From assembly GCF_020447315.1 (NCBI RefSeq), contig NZ_JAJADQ010000003.1:310001-374000 (forward strand): a stretch of 64,000 bases of DNA, in the 5' to 3' direction. The notes below the pieces were generated by a model. That model was given only the letters and a program-made list of their open reading frames with translations, searched no databases and was not told the origin of the DNA. Origin of the DNA: Hymenobacter nitidus. GTDB taxonomy: Bacteria; Bacteroidota; Bacteroidia; Cytophagales; Hymenobacteraceae. The translations under genes and the position numbers were made by a program. Below, one piece after another: positions 1 to 8,890 of this stretch. Positions within the stretch are counted from its first letter, which is position 1. Every line of letters begins with the position of its first letter.

Positions 1-111
1 TTTTTCATGGCGGTTAGATCGGGAGGAAAAGAATGAAGGCTCGTGGTTAGGGGCAATATAAAGTCCTGCGACTTAGTACGCGGGTTGCAGCCCGTTGGGT
101 ACCCACCGAGG

Positions 112-948
112 CTACTCCCACAGCGGGTAATGCTCCAGGTGCACTTCCTGACCGAAGAAAATACGGGTGCTTTCCTCGAAGGAGCGCGTGAAGTCGGACA
201 CGTAGAACTGGTGGCGGGGCGGCGCAGCCTGCGCCGGCGCGGCCAGCCCGTTGGCTTCCAGATACGCTTTTACGTGGCTGGCCACTACGTCGGAGGCGTC
301 GAGCACGGCCACGCGGCCTTCGTAGTACGCCTTTATCTGGTCCTGGATGAGCGGGTAGTGGGTGCAGGCCAGTACCAGGGCCTCAATATCGGCCAGCACC
401 GGCTGGGCCAGGTAAGAGCTGATGATGTTTTCGCTGATGGTGTTATTAAAGAAGCCTTCCTCAACCATCGGGGCCAGCAGCGGTGTAGCCAACGAGCGAA
501 GCTCCACGCCCACGTCAAGGTCGTCAATCTTCTTCTTGTACACGTTGGAATTGACCGTCTGCTTGGTCCCGATCAGGCCCACGGTGCGCTCGGCGTAGGC
601 CTCGCCCACGTGGGCCACGATAGGGTCAATAACGTTGAGCACCCGGGCCTTGGAGCCCACGTACTCGCGCACCAGCTCGTAGGCCGCCGCCGAAGCCGAG
701 TTGCAGGCAATCAGAATGACCTTACAGTGCTGCCGCAGCAGCAAATCGCAGATTTTAACGCTGTAGGCCTGAATAGCGGCTGTCGACTTGTCGCCGTAGG
801 GCAAGTGAGCCGTGTCGCCGAAATACACGAGCTGCTCGTGGGGCAGCACCCGGCTCACGGCCCGGGCTACGGTCAGGCCGCCAATACCGCTGTCGAACAC
901 ACCGATGGGGCGGCGGCTCAGATCGGAAGAAGTTGGAGAAGATGCCAT
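112..948 (-). CDS. murI: Glutamate racemase
   Basis: Interconverts L- and D-glutamate in the cytoplasm, supplying D-Glu for peptidoglycan. The 278-residue chain has the expected length. The N-terminal FDSGIGGLTV motif follows a short tail, and the two catalytic cysteines are present: Cys82 in ACNSASA and Cys195 in ACTHYPL, the latter followed by His197. The start at 948 leaves a roughly ten-residue tail before the conserved core, which is normal. It is divergent from the small unknown gene at 1069, so the gap 949-1068 must hold both promoters. The long plus-strand frame over the same DNA (43-963) is a high-GC shadow. Confidence 0.96.
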   Translation of the reverse strand: MASSPTSSDLSRRPIGVFDSGIGGLTVARAVSRVLPHEQLVYFGDTAHLPYGDKSTAAIQAYSVKICDLLLRQHCKVILIACNSASAAAYELVREYVGSKARVLNVIDPIVAHVGEAYAERTVGLIGTKQTVNSNVYKKKIDDLDVGVELRSLATPLLAPMVEEGFFNNTISENIISSYLAQPVLADIEALVLACTHYPLIQDQIKAYYEGRVAVLDASDVVASHVKAYLEANGLAAPAQAAPPRHQFYVSDFTRSFEESTRIFFGQEVHLEHYPLWE

Positions 949-1068
949 ACGGGGCGAAGGTAAGGCCTTTTTCAGCGGACGACAGCACCCGCATTTAAAT
1001 GCTGTAGCGCTTCACTTATTTGGGCAATATTCTATATTACGGCACTCTGCACGCCCACCCTTCTCCCC

Positions 1069-1302
1069 ATGAGTAAAATTCTGGAAGAAATTGACCGCGC
1101 CCTGGTCGCCTATGATTCCAGCCACGGCCGCCCCGTTGCCATTGAGCTAGGGGAGCGGAAATACACCCAGCTGGTGCTCGACGTGGCCGACCGGCACAGC
1201 GCCGGTGGCGAGCTAACGACCAACACTGGCCGGCCCCTGGCCTACAAGGGCCTGGAGATTCTGCGCGACGACCGCAACGTGGACCGCATCCGCGTTATTT
1301 AG
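1069..1302 (+). CDS. Small conserved-looking hypothetical protein
   Basis: A 77-residue soluble protein of mixed charge with no signal peptide or membrane segment. I do not recognise the family. The ATG follows an A+T-rich stretch (about 1010-1045) that looks like a promoter. The frame is compact and in typical local codon use, and it stops 72 bp before the ABC-F gene. The order of hydrophobic and charged residues suggests a small alpha/beta fold. It is probably real but its role is unknown. Confidence 0.6.
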   Translation: MSKILEEIDRALVAYDSSHGRPVAIELGERKYTQLVLDVADRHSAGGELTTNTGRPLAYKGLEILRDDRNVDRIRVI

Positions 1303-1362
1303 TCTGGTTTCCCGCTGGATGCTTATTTGGCCGTTCGGGCTGGCTTACCGCGTTCAGTGCCG

Positions 1363-1370
1363 TACCTTTG
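1363..1370 (+). promoter_or_regulatory. Bacteroidota -7 box of the ABC-F gene
   Basis: TACCTTTG matches the Bacteroidota -7 consensus TAnnTTTG exactly and ends 4 bp before the ATG at 1375. Transcription would begin at or next to the start codon, so the mRNA is probably leaderless. No clean -33 TTG is seen at the usual spacing. Confidence 0.55.
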
Positions 1371-1374
1371 CGGC

Positions 1375-3288
1375 ATGAATCTGCTTTCCGGGGAAAACCT
1401 CTCAAAAAACTACGCGGACCGCTGGCTCTTCCGCGAGCTGGGCTTTGGTCTGAATCAAGGGCAGCGCGTGGCGCTGGTTGGTATCAACGGTACCGGCAAA
1501 ACCACGTTGCTGAAAATACTGGCCGGCCTAGAGCAGCCCGACACCGGCTCGGTGAGCGTGCGCAAGGGCATTCGGGTGGCCTTCCTGGGCCAGCAGCCGG
1601 TGTTCGACGAAAACCTGACGGTGGAAGCCACCATCTTCGCCTCCCAGAACGACACGCTGGCCGCCATCCGCGACTACGAGCACGTCGTGAACGATGAGAA
1701 CCACAAGCCCGACGATTTGCAGCGGGTAATGGAGCTTATGGACTCGCTCAACGCCTGGGACTACGAAGCCCAGGTGAAGCAGATTCTGGGCCGCCTGGGT
1801 ATTCTGGGCGAGCTGCTGGAGCGCAAGGTGAGCATGCTCTCGGGCGGACAGCGCAAGCGCGTGGCCCTGGCCCGGGTGCTGATTGAGGAGCCCGAAGTGC
1901 TGATTCTCGACGAGCCCACCAACCATCTGGACCTCGACACCATCGAGTGGCTGGAAGGCCGTCTGGCCTCCCCTTCCCTCACGCTGCTGATGGTAACCCA
2001 CGACCGGTATTTCCTGGACAAGGTTGCCAACGAAATCGTGGAAATGGACCAGGGCAAGGTGTACCGCTACCAGGGCAACTACTCCTACTTCGTGGAGAAA
2101 AAGGCCGAACGGGAGCAGATTGAGGTGGCTGAAGTGGAAAAGGCCCGCAACCTGCTGCGCAAGGAACTCGACTGGATGCGCCGCCAGCCCCAGGCCCGCG
2201 GTACCAAGCAGAAAGCCCGCATCGACGCCTTCTACGAAACCCAGGAGAAGGCCAAAACCAAAATCAGCGGCCCGCAGATGGAGTTGAGCGTGAAAACCAC
2301 GCGCCAAGGCGGCAAAATTATCGAAGTTGAGCACCTACACAAGCAGTTCGGCGACCATGTGGTGCTCGACGACTTTAGCTACGTCTTCAAGAAGAAGGAC
2401 CGCATCGGCCTGATCGGGCCCAACGGCGCGGGCAAGTCGACGCTGCTGAACATGCTGACCGGCAAGCTGCAGCCCGACTCCGGCACCGTAGACGCGGGCC
2501 AGACCACCGTGTTCGGCTACTACACCCAGACCGAGCTGGAGTTCGACGAAACCCAGCGCGTGATTGACATCGTGAAGGAAGTGGCCGAAGTGGTGGAAAT
2601 GGCTAACGGCGAAGTCGTGACGGCCTCGCAGTTCCTGCAGCACTTCCAGTTTCCGCCGGCCCAGCAGTACACCATGGTCAGCAAGCTGAGCGGGGGCGAA
2701 AAGCGCCGCCTGCAACTGCTGCGCGTGCTCATCAAGAATCCAAACTTCCTGATTCTCGATGAGCCCACGAATGACCTGGACATCATCACGCTCAACATCC
2801 TGGAGGACTTCCTGCTGAATTTTGCGGGCTGCATCCTTATTGTGTCCCACGACCGGTACTTCATGGACGCCCTCGTGGAGCACGTATTCGTGCTGGAGCC
2901 CGGCGGCCAGATCCGGCAGTTCCCCGGCAACTACACCGACTACCGCGAGTGGCAGAAGGAGCACCAGGCCGAGGAATACGCCCGCGAAAAGGCCCAGACG
3001 GCCAAAGCCGCGGCCGGCATTGCGCCTTCGGCAGCGCCCGTAGCGGCCCCGCCAGCTTCGGCCGGAGCGCCTAAGCGTAAAGCTACTTTTGCCGAGAAAA
3101 AGGAGTACGAGACGCTCGAAAAGGACATTGAGAAGCTTGAAGCCCGCAAGCAGCAGCTCATCGAGCAACTCAACGCCGGTACCGGCTCCCACAAGGAGTT
3201 GGCCGACTGGGCCGCCGAACTCAAGCAAGCCGATAAGGACCTCGACGCCAAAGGCGAGCGGTGGCTGGAGCTGGCCGATCTGATGTAG
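1375..3288 (+). CDS. ABC-F family ATPase, Uup-like
   Basis: A soluble protein with two ATP-binding cassettes and no membrane domain, as in ABC-F ribosome-associated factors. Cassette 1 has Walker A GINGTGKT (residues 37-44), signature LSGGQ (155-159) and Walker B ending LDEPTNHLD. Cassette 2 has Walker A near residue 348, signature LSGGE near 439 and a second LDEPTNDLD. An Ala/Pro linker leads to a C-terminal coiled coil (last ~70 residues), as in Uup. The frame opens further upstream, but the ATG at 1375 is preferred: it starts exactly at the conserved first strand and sits just behind the -7 box. Length 637 residues. Likely role is in translation or ribosome quality control; the exact subfamily is inferred. 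Confidence 0.93.
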   Translation: MNLLSGENLSKNYADRWLFRELGFGLNQGQRVALVGINGTGKTTLLKILAGLEQPDTGSVSVRKGIRVAFLGQQPVFDENLTVEATIFASQNDTLAAIRDYEHVVNDENHKPDDLQRVMELMDSLNAWDYEAQVKQILGRLGILGELLERKVSMLSGGQRKRVALARVLIEEPEVLILDEPTNHLDLDTIEWLEGRLASPSLTLLMVTHDRYFLDKVANEIVEMDQGKVYRYQGNYSYFVEKKAEREQIEVAEVEKARNLLRKELDWMRRQPQARGTKQKARIDAFYETQEKAKTKISGPQMELSVKTTRQGGKIIEVEHLHKQFGDHVVLDDFSYVFKKKDRIGLIGPNGAGKSTLLNMLTGKLQPDSGTVDAGQTTVFGYYTQTELEFDETQRVIDIVKEVAEVVEMANGEVVTASQFLQHFQFPPAQQYTMVSKLSGGEKRRLQLLRVLIKNPNFLILDEPTNDLDIITLNILEDFLLNFAGCILIVSHDRYFMDALVEHVFVLEPGGQIRQFPGNYTDYREWQKEHQAEEYAREKAQTAKAAAGIAPSAAPVAAPPASAGAPKRKATFAEKKEYETLEKDIEKLEARKQQLIEQLNAGTGSHKELADWAAELKQADKDLDAKGERWLELADLM

Positions 3289-3308
3289 CCGCCACAGTAT
3301 ATGTCATA

Positions 3309-3342
3309 AAAAAGCCCTGTTAGATTTCTAACAGGGCTTTTT
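3309..3342. terminator. Bidirectional intrinsic terminator
   Basis: A perfect 16-bp stem with a 2-nt loop, A-tract on one side and T-tract on the other, lies between the convergent ABC-F gene and the lipoprotein gene at 3345. It can serve both strands. Confidence 0.85.
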
Positions 3343-3344
3343 GC

Positions 3345-4226
3345 TTAGGGAGCCGTAGCAGGCTGCGGTGGTGCCCCAACCGGAGTTGTAGTAGCCGTGG
3401 GCGGCACCGGAGCTGGTCGCGCCATGGGCTCGTACTGGTTTTTCTTGCGGTCCTGGTCGAAATCAAAGAACAGGGTGCGCCGGCCCACGGGCAATGATAC
3501 GCGCAGCAGCGCCGTCTGCTCGTAGCTGGGGAAGGTGACGTAGCCGCGGGCCAGCTCGCCGGGCTGCAGGGTGTTTTTGCGCAGCACCTCCACTTCCCAC
3601 AGCTGCTTATCCACTACGGCCTGGTTGGCCTGCTGGGCGTGCTGAATCCGCTGCTCTTCGAAGAAGATTTCGTCATTGATGCGCTTATCCTCGCGGCGCC
3701 ACGCTTCGGCCTTCTTTTCCTGCTCGGTGCCTTTCACCGGCGTCAGGCTTTCGGCAATGTTGCCGGCCAGGCTAAACCATTCCAGCGCGCTGGTACCCGT
3801 GGCTTTGCGGGCCTCCTTCCGGAGCTTGGCACTGATCTGCTGAATCCGGGCCTCGGGGTCGACGGCATACACCACGGAGGGCATAATCACGTTGCCGTTG
3901 AGCTTTACGCCGTTCTTTTTGGCCGTGACCTGGTCCGGCACCACGGGATGGTAGTAAAACGAGCTGGGGTTGATGGTCACCGCACTGTCGGAGCCGTTGC
4001 GGACTTCCACCTCAAACATCAGCTCCTTGTCGCGCAGGTGAGAGTAGCATATCTGTACTTCCACCCGGTCAAAATTGGTGCTTACGGCTTTGCGGCCGTC
4101 GTGCCACTCACTATCGGGCTGGCTGGGCTTCACGGCCAGGTAATAGGACGGGCCGCAGCTGCTAAAACCGGCCAGAGCCAGGAGGACAAAAGCCGCTTTT
4201 TGCGGCAGGGAATAGCGCTCAATCAT
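3345..4226 (-). CDS. Hypothetical lipoprotein
   Basis: A 293-residue protein. From the ATG at 4226 it has a short basic start, a hydrophobic stretch and a lipobox-like FSSC at residues 22-25, so it is probably a lipid-anchored envelope protein. The upstream ATG-like extension to 4313 would bury the signal peptide and is rejected. The middle part has alternating beta-type segments, then a charged helical region (about 130-220), then another beta-rich part and a Pro/Thr/Ala-rich tail. I do not recognise a named family. It shares the 3309 terminator with the ABC-F gene. Confidence 0.75.
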   Translation of the reverse strand: MIERYSLPQKAAFVLLALAGFSSCGPSYYLAVKPSQPDSEWHDGRKAVSTNFDRVEVQICYSHLRDKELMFEVEVRNGSDSAVTINPSSFYYHPVVPDQVTAKKNGVKLNGNVIMPSVVYAVDPEARIQQISAKLRKEARKATGTSALEWFSLAGNIAESLTPVKGTEQEKKAEAWRREDKRINDEIFFEEQRIQHAQQANQAVVDKQLWEVEVLRKNTLQPGELARGYVTFPSYEQTALLRVSLPVGRRTLFFDFDQDRKKNQYEPMARPAPVPPTATTTPVGAPPQPATAP

Positions 4227-4334
4227 AAAACAACATAATAGTATTAAGGATAGGAGCCGGGAATAGCCGCTTGCGTGGCAGCCGGAGCAGGGTTTTTCTC
4301 GGGTCCTGCCCAAACATAAGCAGCCTCGGGCGAA

Positions 4335-4724
4335 CTAACTACTCCCCGGCGGCTGCCGGCTTCCGGCTAGTTCAGCCGGCAAGGCAAATGCCCCGTCGGC
4401 ACCGGGCTGAAAGGGCAGCGGCCGGATAATGGCGGTCAGGGGAATGGGGCCAAACACGTGGGCAAAGGCCTGTCCTCGCGCCTGCACCCATTCCCGCTCC
4501 ACCCGCACTCCGGCCGCCAGCAGCCGCGCTTCGTCAATTTCGAGCAACACCATGTCCCGGCGGCCGGCGTAGTAGCGCCGGGCCGTTTCCAGGATTTGGG
4601 TTTGGTGGGAGCAGTGAATGAAGCCTTCGTTGGCCAAATCGGGGCTGGCAAAAAAGCCGGTCTGCTGCGCCCGGTCCCAGTCGGACTGGTCGGCAATGCG
4701 GTAGAGAAATGCGGCGGGGCTCAT
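4335..4724 (-). CDS. DUF952 family protein
   Basis: A 129-residue cytoplasmic protein. It opens with a YRIADQSDWDRA-type segment, then a GFIHCSH motif, a central LLEID strand and a VFGPIPLTAI segment near the end, the pattern of the DUF952 (COG3502) family. The start was placed at 4724 because conserved sequence begins three residues later; the frame extends 11 residues upstream with no support. Function of the family is not established. It stands alone between oppositely behaved neighbours, on the same strand as the lipoprotein gene. Confidence 0.8.
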   Translation of the reverse strand: MSPAAFLYRIADQSDWDRAQQTGFFASPDLANEGFIHCSHQTQILETARRYYAGRRDMVLLEIDEARLLAAGVRVEREWVQARGQAFAHVFGPIPLTAIIRPLPFQPGADGAFALPAELAGSRQPPGSS

Positions 4725-4864
4725 GGCTATAGAATAGAATACCGGCCAAAACAACAAGGGGGCCTGCGCGCCGCAGGTAGCTCAGCCGGGCACTACTTGC
4801 CCCAACCAAAACCAGCTGCCGCACCCAGACCCCACTTCCTATCGGGTGTCAATCAGGGGCGTCC

Positions 4865-5263
4865 TTACGCCTTCCAGACCTCTTTGCGTACGCTCTTGCC
4901 CACCGACAGAATCAGGCGTGTGGGGTTGGGTACCAGCACGAGGCGGGCTTCTTTGCCGGGGAATTCGTCCGAATCGACCCAGACGCCTTCCTTGTGCGAA
5001 GGCAGGTAGCCGGTGTCGCCCTTGATATCGTTGGGCAGGTAAGCCGTGGGCAGCAGCACGTCCGTATCGGGGCAGAGCTGCTCGTGTACTTTCTCCAGCA
5101 CCTCCTCCAGGTACTGGCCATACTCCTCATTAAAATCGTCTTCCAGATCGTGTAGTTGTTCTTCCACGTCGTCGTAGCGGGCATCGTCGTAGGTCAGCTT
5201 GTGCAGCTCCTGCTTTTTTTCGATCAGCGCAACGAGGGCCTGGTTGAGTTCCTCCTTATTCAT
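4865..5263 (-). CDS. Hypothetical acidic protein
   Basis: A 132-residue acidic protein. The first ~65 residues are strongly helical (MNKEELNQALVALIEKKQEL and a following Glu/Asp-rich coiled-coil-like part); the rest is beta-rich with a PNPTRLILSV segment. The frame can be opened as far as 6001, but everything upstream of 5263 lies antisense to hpd and has shadow-like composition, so the ATG at 5263 is the real start. No family recognised. It is divergent from hpd with about 190 bp between them. Confidence 0.75.
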   Translation of the reverse strand: MNKEELNQALVALIEKKQELHKLTYDDARYDDVEEQLHDLEDDFNEEYGQYLEEVLEKVHEQLCPDTDVLLPTAYLPNDIKGDTGYLPSHKEGVWVDSDEFPGKEARLVLVPNPTRLILSVGKSVRKEVWKA

Positions 5264-5452
5264 AGCTACGGGGAAAAAAGGGTTAATGCACAAAGGTGCG
5301 TAGGATTCTGCAATTGTACGCACCAAAACCGGCAAACGCCATACTCCGCCGGGCCAGGGCCATGTTGGGCTGAATAGGAACGATTTGCGCCAAACCTGTA
5401 TTTTTACCCAGACAACCCCTTTTCCACCCGCCTCCTTACCTTCTATACTGCC

Positions 5453-6586
5453 ATGCAAACAATGACTTCGCCTGAGGTGCAGGCCCACCCCGCCCACGAC
5501 TTCCTCCCCCTGAAAGGCACTGACTTCGTGGAGTTTTACGTCGGCAACGCCAAGCAGAGCGCCTACTATTACCAAGCCGCTTTCGGCTTCGAGCTGGTGG
5601 CCTACGCCGGCCCCGAAACCGGCCTGCGCGACCGGGCCAGCTACGTCCTGCAGCAGGGTAAAATCCGGCTGGTGCTCACCACTTCCCTGCTCCCCGATTC
5701 CGACATTACGCGCCACGTGGCCCAGCACGGCGACGGCGTGAAGGTAATGGCGCTGTGGGTCGACGACGCGCGCAAGTCGTGGGAGGAAACCACCAAGCGT
5801 GGCGCCCGCTCGGCCTTCGAGCCCTACACCATCGAGGATGAGTTTGGCAGCGTTACGCTCTCGGGCATCTATACCTACGGCGAGAGTGTGCACACCTTCG
5901 TGGAGCGCACCAACTATACCGGTCCGTTCATGCCGGGCTTTGTGGCCAAGAGCAGCGGTGTGCCGCAGAGCACCCCGGTGGGCCTGCTCCACGTGGACCA
6001 CTGCGTGGGCAACGTAGGCTGGGGCGAGATGAACCAGTGGGTGAAGTTCTACGAGGACGTAATGGGCTTCAAGCTGCTGCTCACCTTCGACGACGAAGAC
6101 ATCAGCACCGAGTACTCAGCCCTGATGTCGAAGGTCGTTTCCAACGGCAACGGCTACGTGAAGTTCCCCATCAACGAACCGGCCGAGGGCAAGAAAAAGT
6201 CGCAGATTGAGGAATACCTCGACTATTACCACTCGCCCGGCGTGCAGCACATTGCCATTGCCACCAAGGATATCCGCGCTACCGTGACCGAGCTGCGCCG
6301 CCGCGGCGTGGAGTTCCTGACCGTACCCGGCGCCTACTACGAAGACCTGCTGGAGCGCATCGGCGCCATCGACGAGGACCTGGAGTCGCTGAAGGCTCTG
6401 AACCTGCTCGTAGACCGTGATGAGGAAGGCTACCTGCTCCAGATTTTCACTAAGCCGGTGGAGGACCGCCCCACGGTGTTCTATGAAATCATTCAGCGCA
6501 AAGGCGCCAAGAGCTTCGGCAAAGGCAACTTCAAGGCTCTGTTCGAGAGCATCGAGCGGGAACAGGCCCTGCGCGGCAACCTGTAA
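5453..6586 (+). CDS. hpd: 4-Hydroxyphenylpyruvate dioxygenase
   Basis: Converts 4-hydroxyphenylpyruvate to homogentisate with O2 and non-haem iron, in tyrosine degradation. The 377-residue length is typical. Two vicinal-oxygen-chelate halves are visible, and the iron ligands are in place: His183 (HVDH), His266 (VQHIAIA) and Glu345 (FYEII). The C-terminal KGNF.ALF.SIE tail is characteristic of the family. A second ATG lies 9 bp downstream of the chosen one; either could be used. The gene has its own terminator and no other tyrosine-catabolism gene is next to it. Confidence 0.97.
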   Translation: MQTMTSPEVQAHPAHDFLPLKGTDFVEFYVGNAKQSAYYYQAAFGFELVAYAGPETGLRDRASYVLQQGKIRLVLTTSLLPDSDITRHVAQHGDGVKVMALWVDDARKSWEETTKRGARSAFEPYTIEDEFGSVTLSGIYTYGESVHTFVERTNYTGPFMPGFVAKSSGVPQSTPVGLLHVDHCVGNVGWGEMNQWVKFYEDVMGFKLLLTFDDEDISTEYSALMSKVVSNGNGYVKFPINEPAEGKKKSQIEEYLDYYHSPGVQHIAIATKDIRATVTELRRRGVEFLTVPGAYYEDLLERIGAIDEDLESLKALNLLVDRDEEGYLLQIFTKPVEDRPTVFYEIIQRKGAKSFGKGNFKALFESIEREQALRGNL

Positions 6587-6625
6587 GCATCCGTGCCAGG
6601 CGTCTTTCAGGCGCCATCAGATTGC

Positions 6626-6657
6626 AAAAGCCCCGGCAGCAGTGCCGGGGCTTTTTT
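6626..6657 (+). terminator. Intrinsic terminator of hpd
   Basis: A 13-bp GC-rich perfect stem with a 4-nt loop, followed by a run of six T, 40 bp after the hpd stop codon. Confidence 0.85.
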
Positions 6658-6736
6658 CGTAAATACCGTCTGGCAGGATGTAGGTGGGGCTACCCGCAAA
6701 GCGGCGCTGCTGGTTCCGGAACTACCGGTGGCCGGG

Positions 6737-7774
6737 CTACAGGCCGGAGGTGGTGTAGCCCAGCACGGCAGTTTCACCCTCATCGGCCAATACAAAGCTC
6801 TGACTGGTAGCAGCTACCTCGTAGTGCAGCACTACATCCGTTTCGAAGGCAATGAAATACTGGCACAGCAGCTGCAGGGCCCGGGCCTGCCAGGTAGCGG
6901 GGGCCAGGTACACCTCCAGCTGGGCCGTGGATAAAGAGTGCAGGCTGATTTCCAGGGCCGGCAGGGTTTCCTGGTAGGCTCCGCTCAGCACAAAGTCACG
7001 GCCCAGCTCGCCCTGGCCCAGTAGCGCTCCGGCCGTGCCCTCAGCCGTTTGGATGGCCTGATTGTTAAACTGCAGCGGCGCCACGGTGCGCAGGCGCACG
7101 GGCATTTCCAGCACGCTCTCAAAGACCTGCTGGGTGCGTTCCAGGTCGCCGACGATGCGGTGGGCCAGGGGCAGTAGGTACAGCAGTGTCGTCACCTGCC
7201 GGGGCGGCAGGTAGCCCGACAGCTCCCAGAAGCGGGCCAGCACTTCGTTGTACCACTGCGCCGATAGGTTGGTCATGTAGCGGCGCTCCTCCTGTTCGAG
7301 CAGGACCCGAAACCGGTAGAACTCCTGCTCGAAGGGCAGAAAGAAGCGTCGGGTGGCTTTTTCGCGGCGGCGCTGGACCTGGATATCCTCAATCATGGCC
7401 CGTACGCCCTGCTGGGTTGGGTCGCCGGGGTGATGAAAGAGCTGCTGGGGCAAGGCATCGTAGAGCCCTTCCCGGTGCACTTCCACTGCCGTTTTGGCGG
7501 CCAGCCACCGTTCGGGCTGCTCCTCGGCCACGGTGCCAATGTCGCGGCGGTAGCGGCGGGCAAAGAGGCCCACGGGCCGGATGATAAAGTCGTCGAAGCG
7601 GTAGCCGTGGGCCAGCAGGTCGGCTACTACTACCTCCAGGCGCAGGTCGAAAGGCCGGCGGCGCAGCTGGTGCAGCAGCTGCCGCGGTGTGGTGGCCGGG
7701 GCCGCCCCAACGGGCCGGATTGGCCCGGCGGGCACCGTTTCGAAAAAGCGTCCATACGCGCTTGGGTTTGGCAT
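6737..7774 (-). CDS. tssG: T6SSiii baseplate protein TssG
   Basis: A 345-residue cytoplasmic protein. Early segments (DLRLEVVVADLLAHG, DFIIRPVGLFARRY.RDIG) and a middle part (REGLYDALPQQLFHHP, RFFLPFEQEFYRFR) fit the diverged TssG of Bacteroidota systems, a wedge component of the baseplate with TssE, TssF and TssK. The assignment rests partly on context: it is the only candidate for the otherwise missing TssG and lies divergently next to tssN-K-O-E-F. The frame is open to 7876, but the ATG at 7774 directly precedes the plausible N terminus. Its opposite orientation is unusual for a baseplate gene. Confidence 0.72.
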   Translation of the reverse strand: MPNPSAYGRFFETVPAGPIRPVGAAPATTPRQLLHQLRRRPFDLRLEVVVADLLAHGYRFDDFIIRPVGLFARRYRRDIGTVAEEQPERWLAAKTAVEVHREGLYDALPQQLFHHPGDPTQQGVRAMIEDIQVQRRREKATRRFFLPFEQEFYRFRVLLEQEERRYMTNLSAQWYNEVLARFWELSGYLPPRQVTTLLYLLPLAHRIVGDLERTQQVFESVLEMPVRLRTVAPLQFNNQAIQTAEGTAGALLGQGELGRDFVLSGAYQETLPALEISLHSLSTAQLEVYLAPATWQARALQLLCQYFIAFETDVVLHYEVAATSQSFVLADEGETAVLGYTTSGL

Positions 7775-7978
7775 ACTACCTTTTTTCTGACAACTTACAA
7801 CCGATTGGCGCATGCTCCCCGGTTCGGATGGGTAACCAGTTTCACACAAATTGGGTACTGTGAAGACCCCGGCCAAAGCATTCGTGCTGCCAATATTATC
7901 TAATCCGGACTAAGAAACAGCCTTTTTTATTCCGGATCCATCAGGTTTTCCGTCTTTATCCAGTACCGCTAGCCCCCT

Positions 7979-8818
7979 ATGCTGAACATCAACCCGGAAG
8001 CACACGCTCGTAGCACGGCAAGCAATACCCTCTCCAACGCCCGCTCCAGCCTCCAGCAAAATCCAAAGTTCATCAGTATTTTTCTATATATGCTGGCCAG
8101 CATGGCGCTCTTCGCGCTGGTGGGGGCCGGAGCCGTTTATAGCCCGCTTTCCTACAAGGTCACGTTTCTGCTGGTGCAGGCCGCGGCCCTGCTCCTGGGC
8201 ATCTTTCACCTCTACGCCCAAAGCCGGTGGCTGTCGTGGTTCGACGCCGACGGCTGGGTACACGGCACCGTCATGACGGTGCTGGGCTGGATGGCCGGCG
8301 CCGCGGGCATTGCCCTACTGGTGTGGTTGCCCGCTCTGGAAGACCGCACCGCCCCGACGGCCTTCATTATGGCGACGCTGCCAGCCGTGGTGCCTTTCTT
8401 TTTCTACGAGGCCTACCGCTCCTGGCTCCAGATTCCGACGAAGCAGTATAAGCTGTGGTACTACCAGCCCAACTCGCCCGGCCCCGACCTGGCCCGCATG
8501 GACCTGAGCAACTTTATGGTGATACATTTCTGGATGTCGCGCCGGTTTGGGGAAGCCCTCTACCACGACTTCTCGTCGAAGGCGCCCTACGAAATGCACT
8601 TCAGCGACCTGTTCCAGATTTTCCTCTCCGACTACAACGTGCTCAAGCCCGAGCAGGCCATTCAGTACCTCGATGAGCAGGGCCGGGCCTACGGCTGGAT
8701 ATTCTACGCCAAACAGCCCTGGTGGAAACCCCGCCGCTACATCAACCCCGACTACAGCTTCCGCGACAACTTCCTCAAGCAGGGCGACATTATTGTGGCC
8801 CAGCGCGTGGCCAGCTAG
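7979..8818 (+). CDS. tssN: T6SSiii membrane protein TssN
   Basis: A 279-residue protein with four predicted membrane helices (about 31-53, 61-80, 96-118 and 127-145), then a cytoplasmic domain of ~130 residues with YRSWLQIPTKQYKLWYY at the membrane exit. This matches TssN, a component specific to subtype iii systems. Together with TssO it is thought to replace the TssJLM membrane complex, which I cannot find. First gene of the tssN-K-O-E-F run, all on the plus strand with short gaps; the 204-bp gap to tssG presumably contains the divergent promoters. Confidence 0.85.
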   Translation: MLNINPEAHARSTASNTLSNARSSLQQNPKFISIFLYMLASMALFALVGAGAVYSPLSYKVTFLLVQAAALLLGIFHLYAQSRWLSWFDADGWVHGTVMTVLGWMAGAAGIALLVWLPALEDRTAPTAFIMATLPAVVPFFFYEAYRSWLQIPTKQYKLWYYQPNSPGPDLARMDLSNFMVIHFWMSRRFGEALYHDFSSKAPYEMHFSDLFQIFLSDYNVLKPEQAIQYLDEQGRAYGWIFYAKQPWWKPRRYINPDYSFRDNFLKQGDIIVAQRVAS

Positions 8819-8890
8819 CCGCGGGGCGCCGTTCCGGTGGCGCTTGCCTAACTTGCTCCACCATCTATCCTTTCCTTTCTGTCCTTTTCT

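Noticed and set aside
43..963. Plus-strand frame of 306 residues
   Set aside because: Lies antisense to murI, whose catalytic cysteines are intact; composition is a shadow of high GC.
5264..6001. N-terminal extension of the minus-strand gene at 4865
   Set aside because: Runs antisense through hpd and has no domain signal; the gene starts at 5263.
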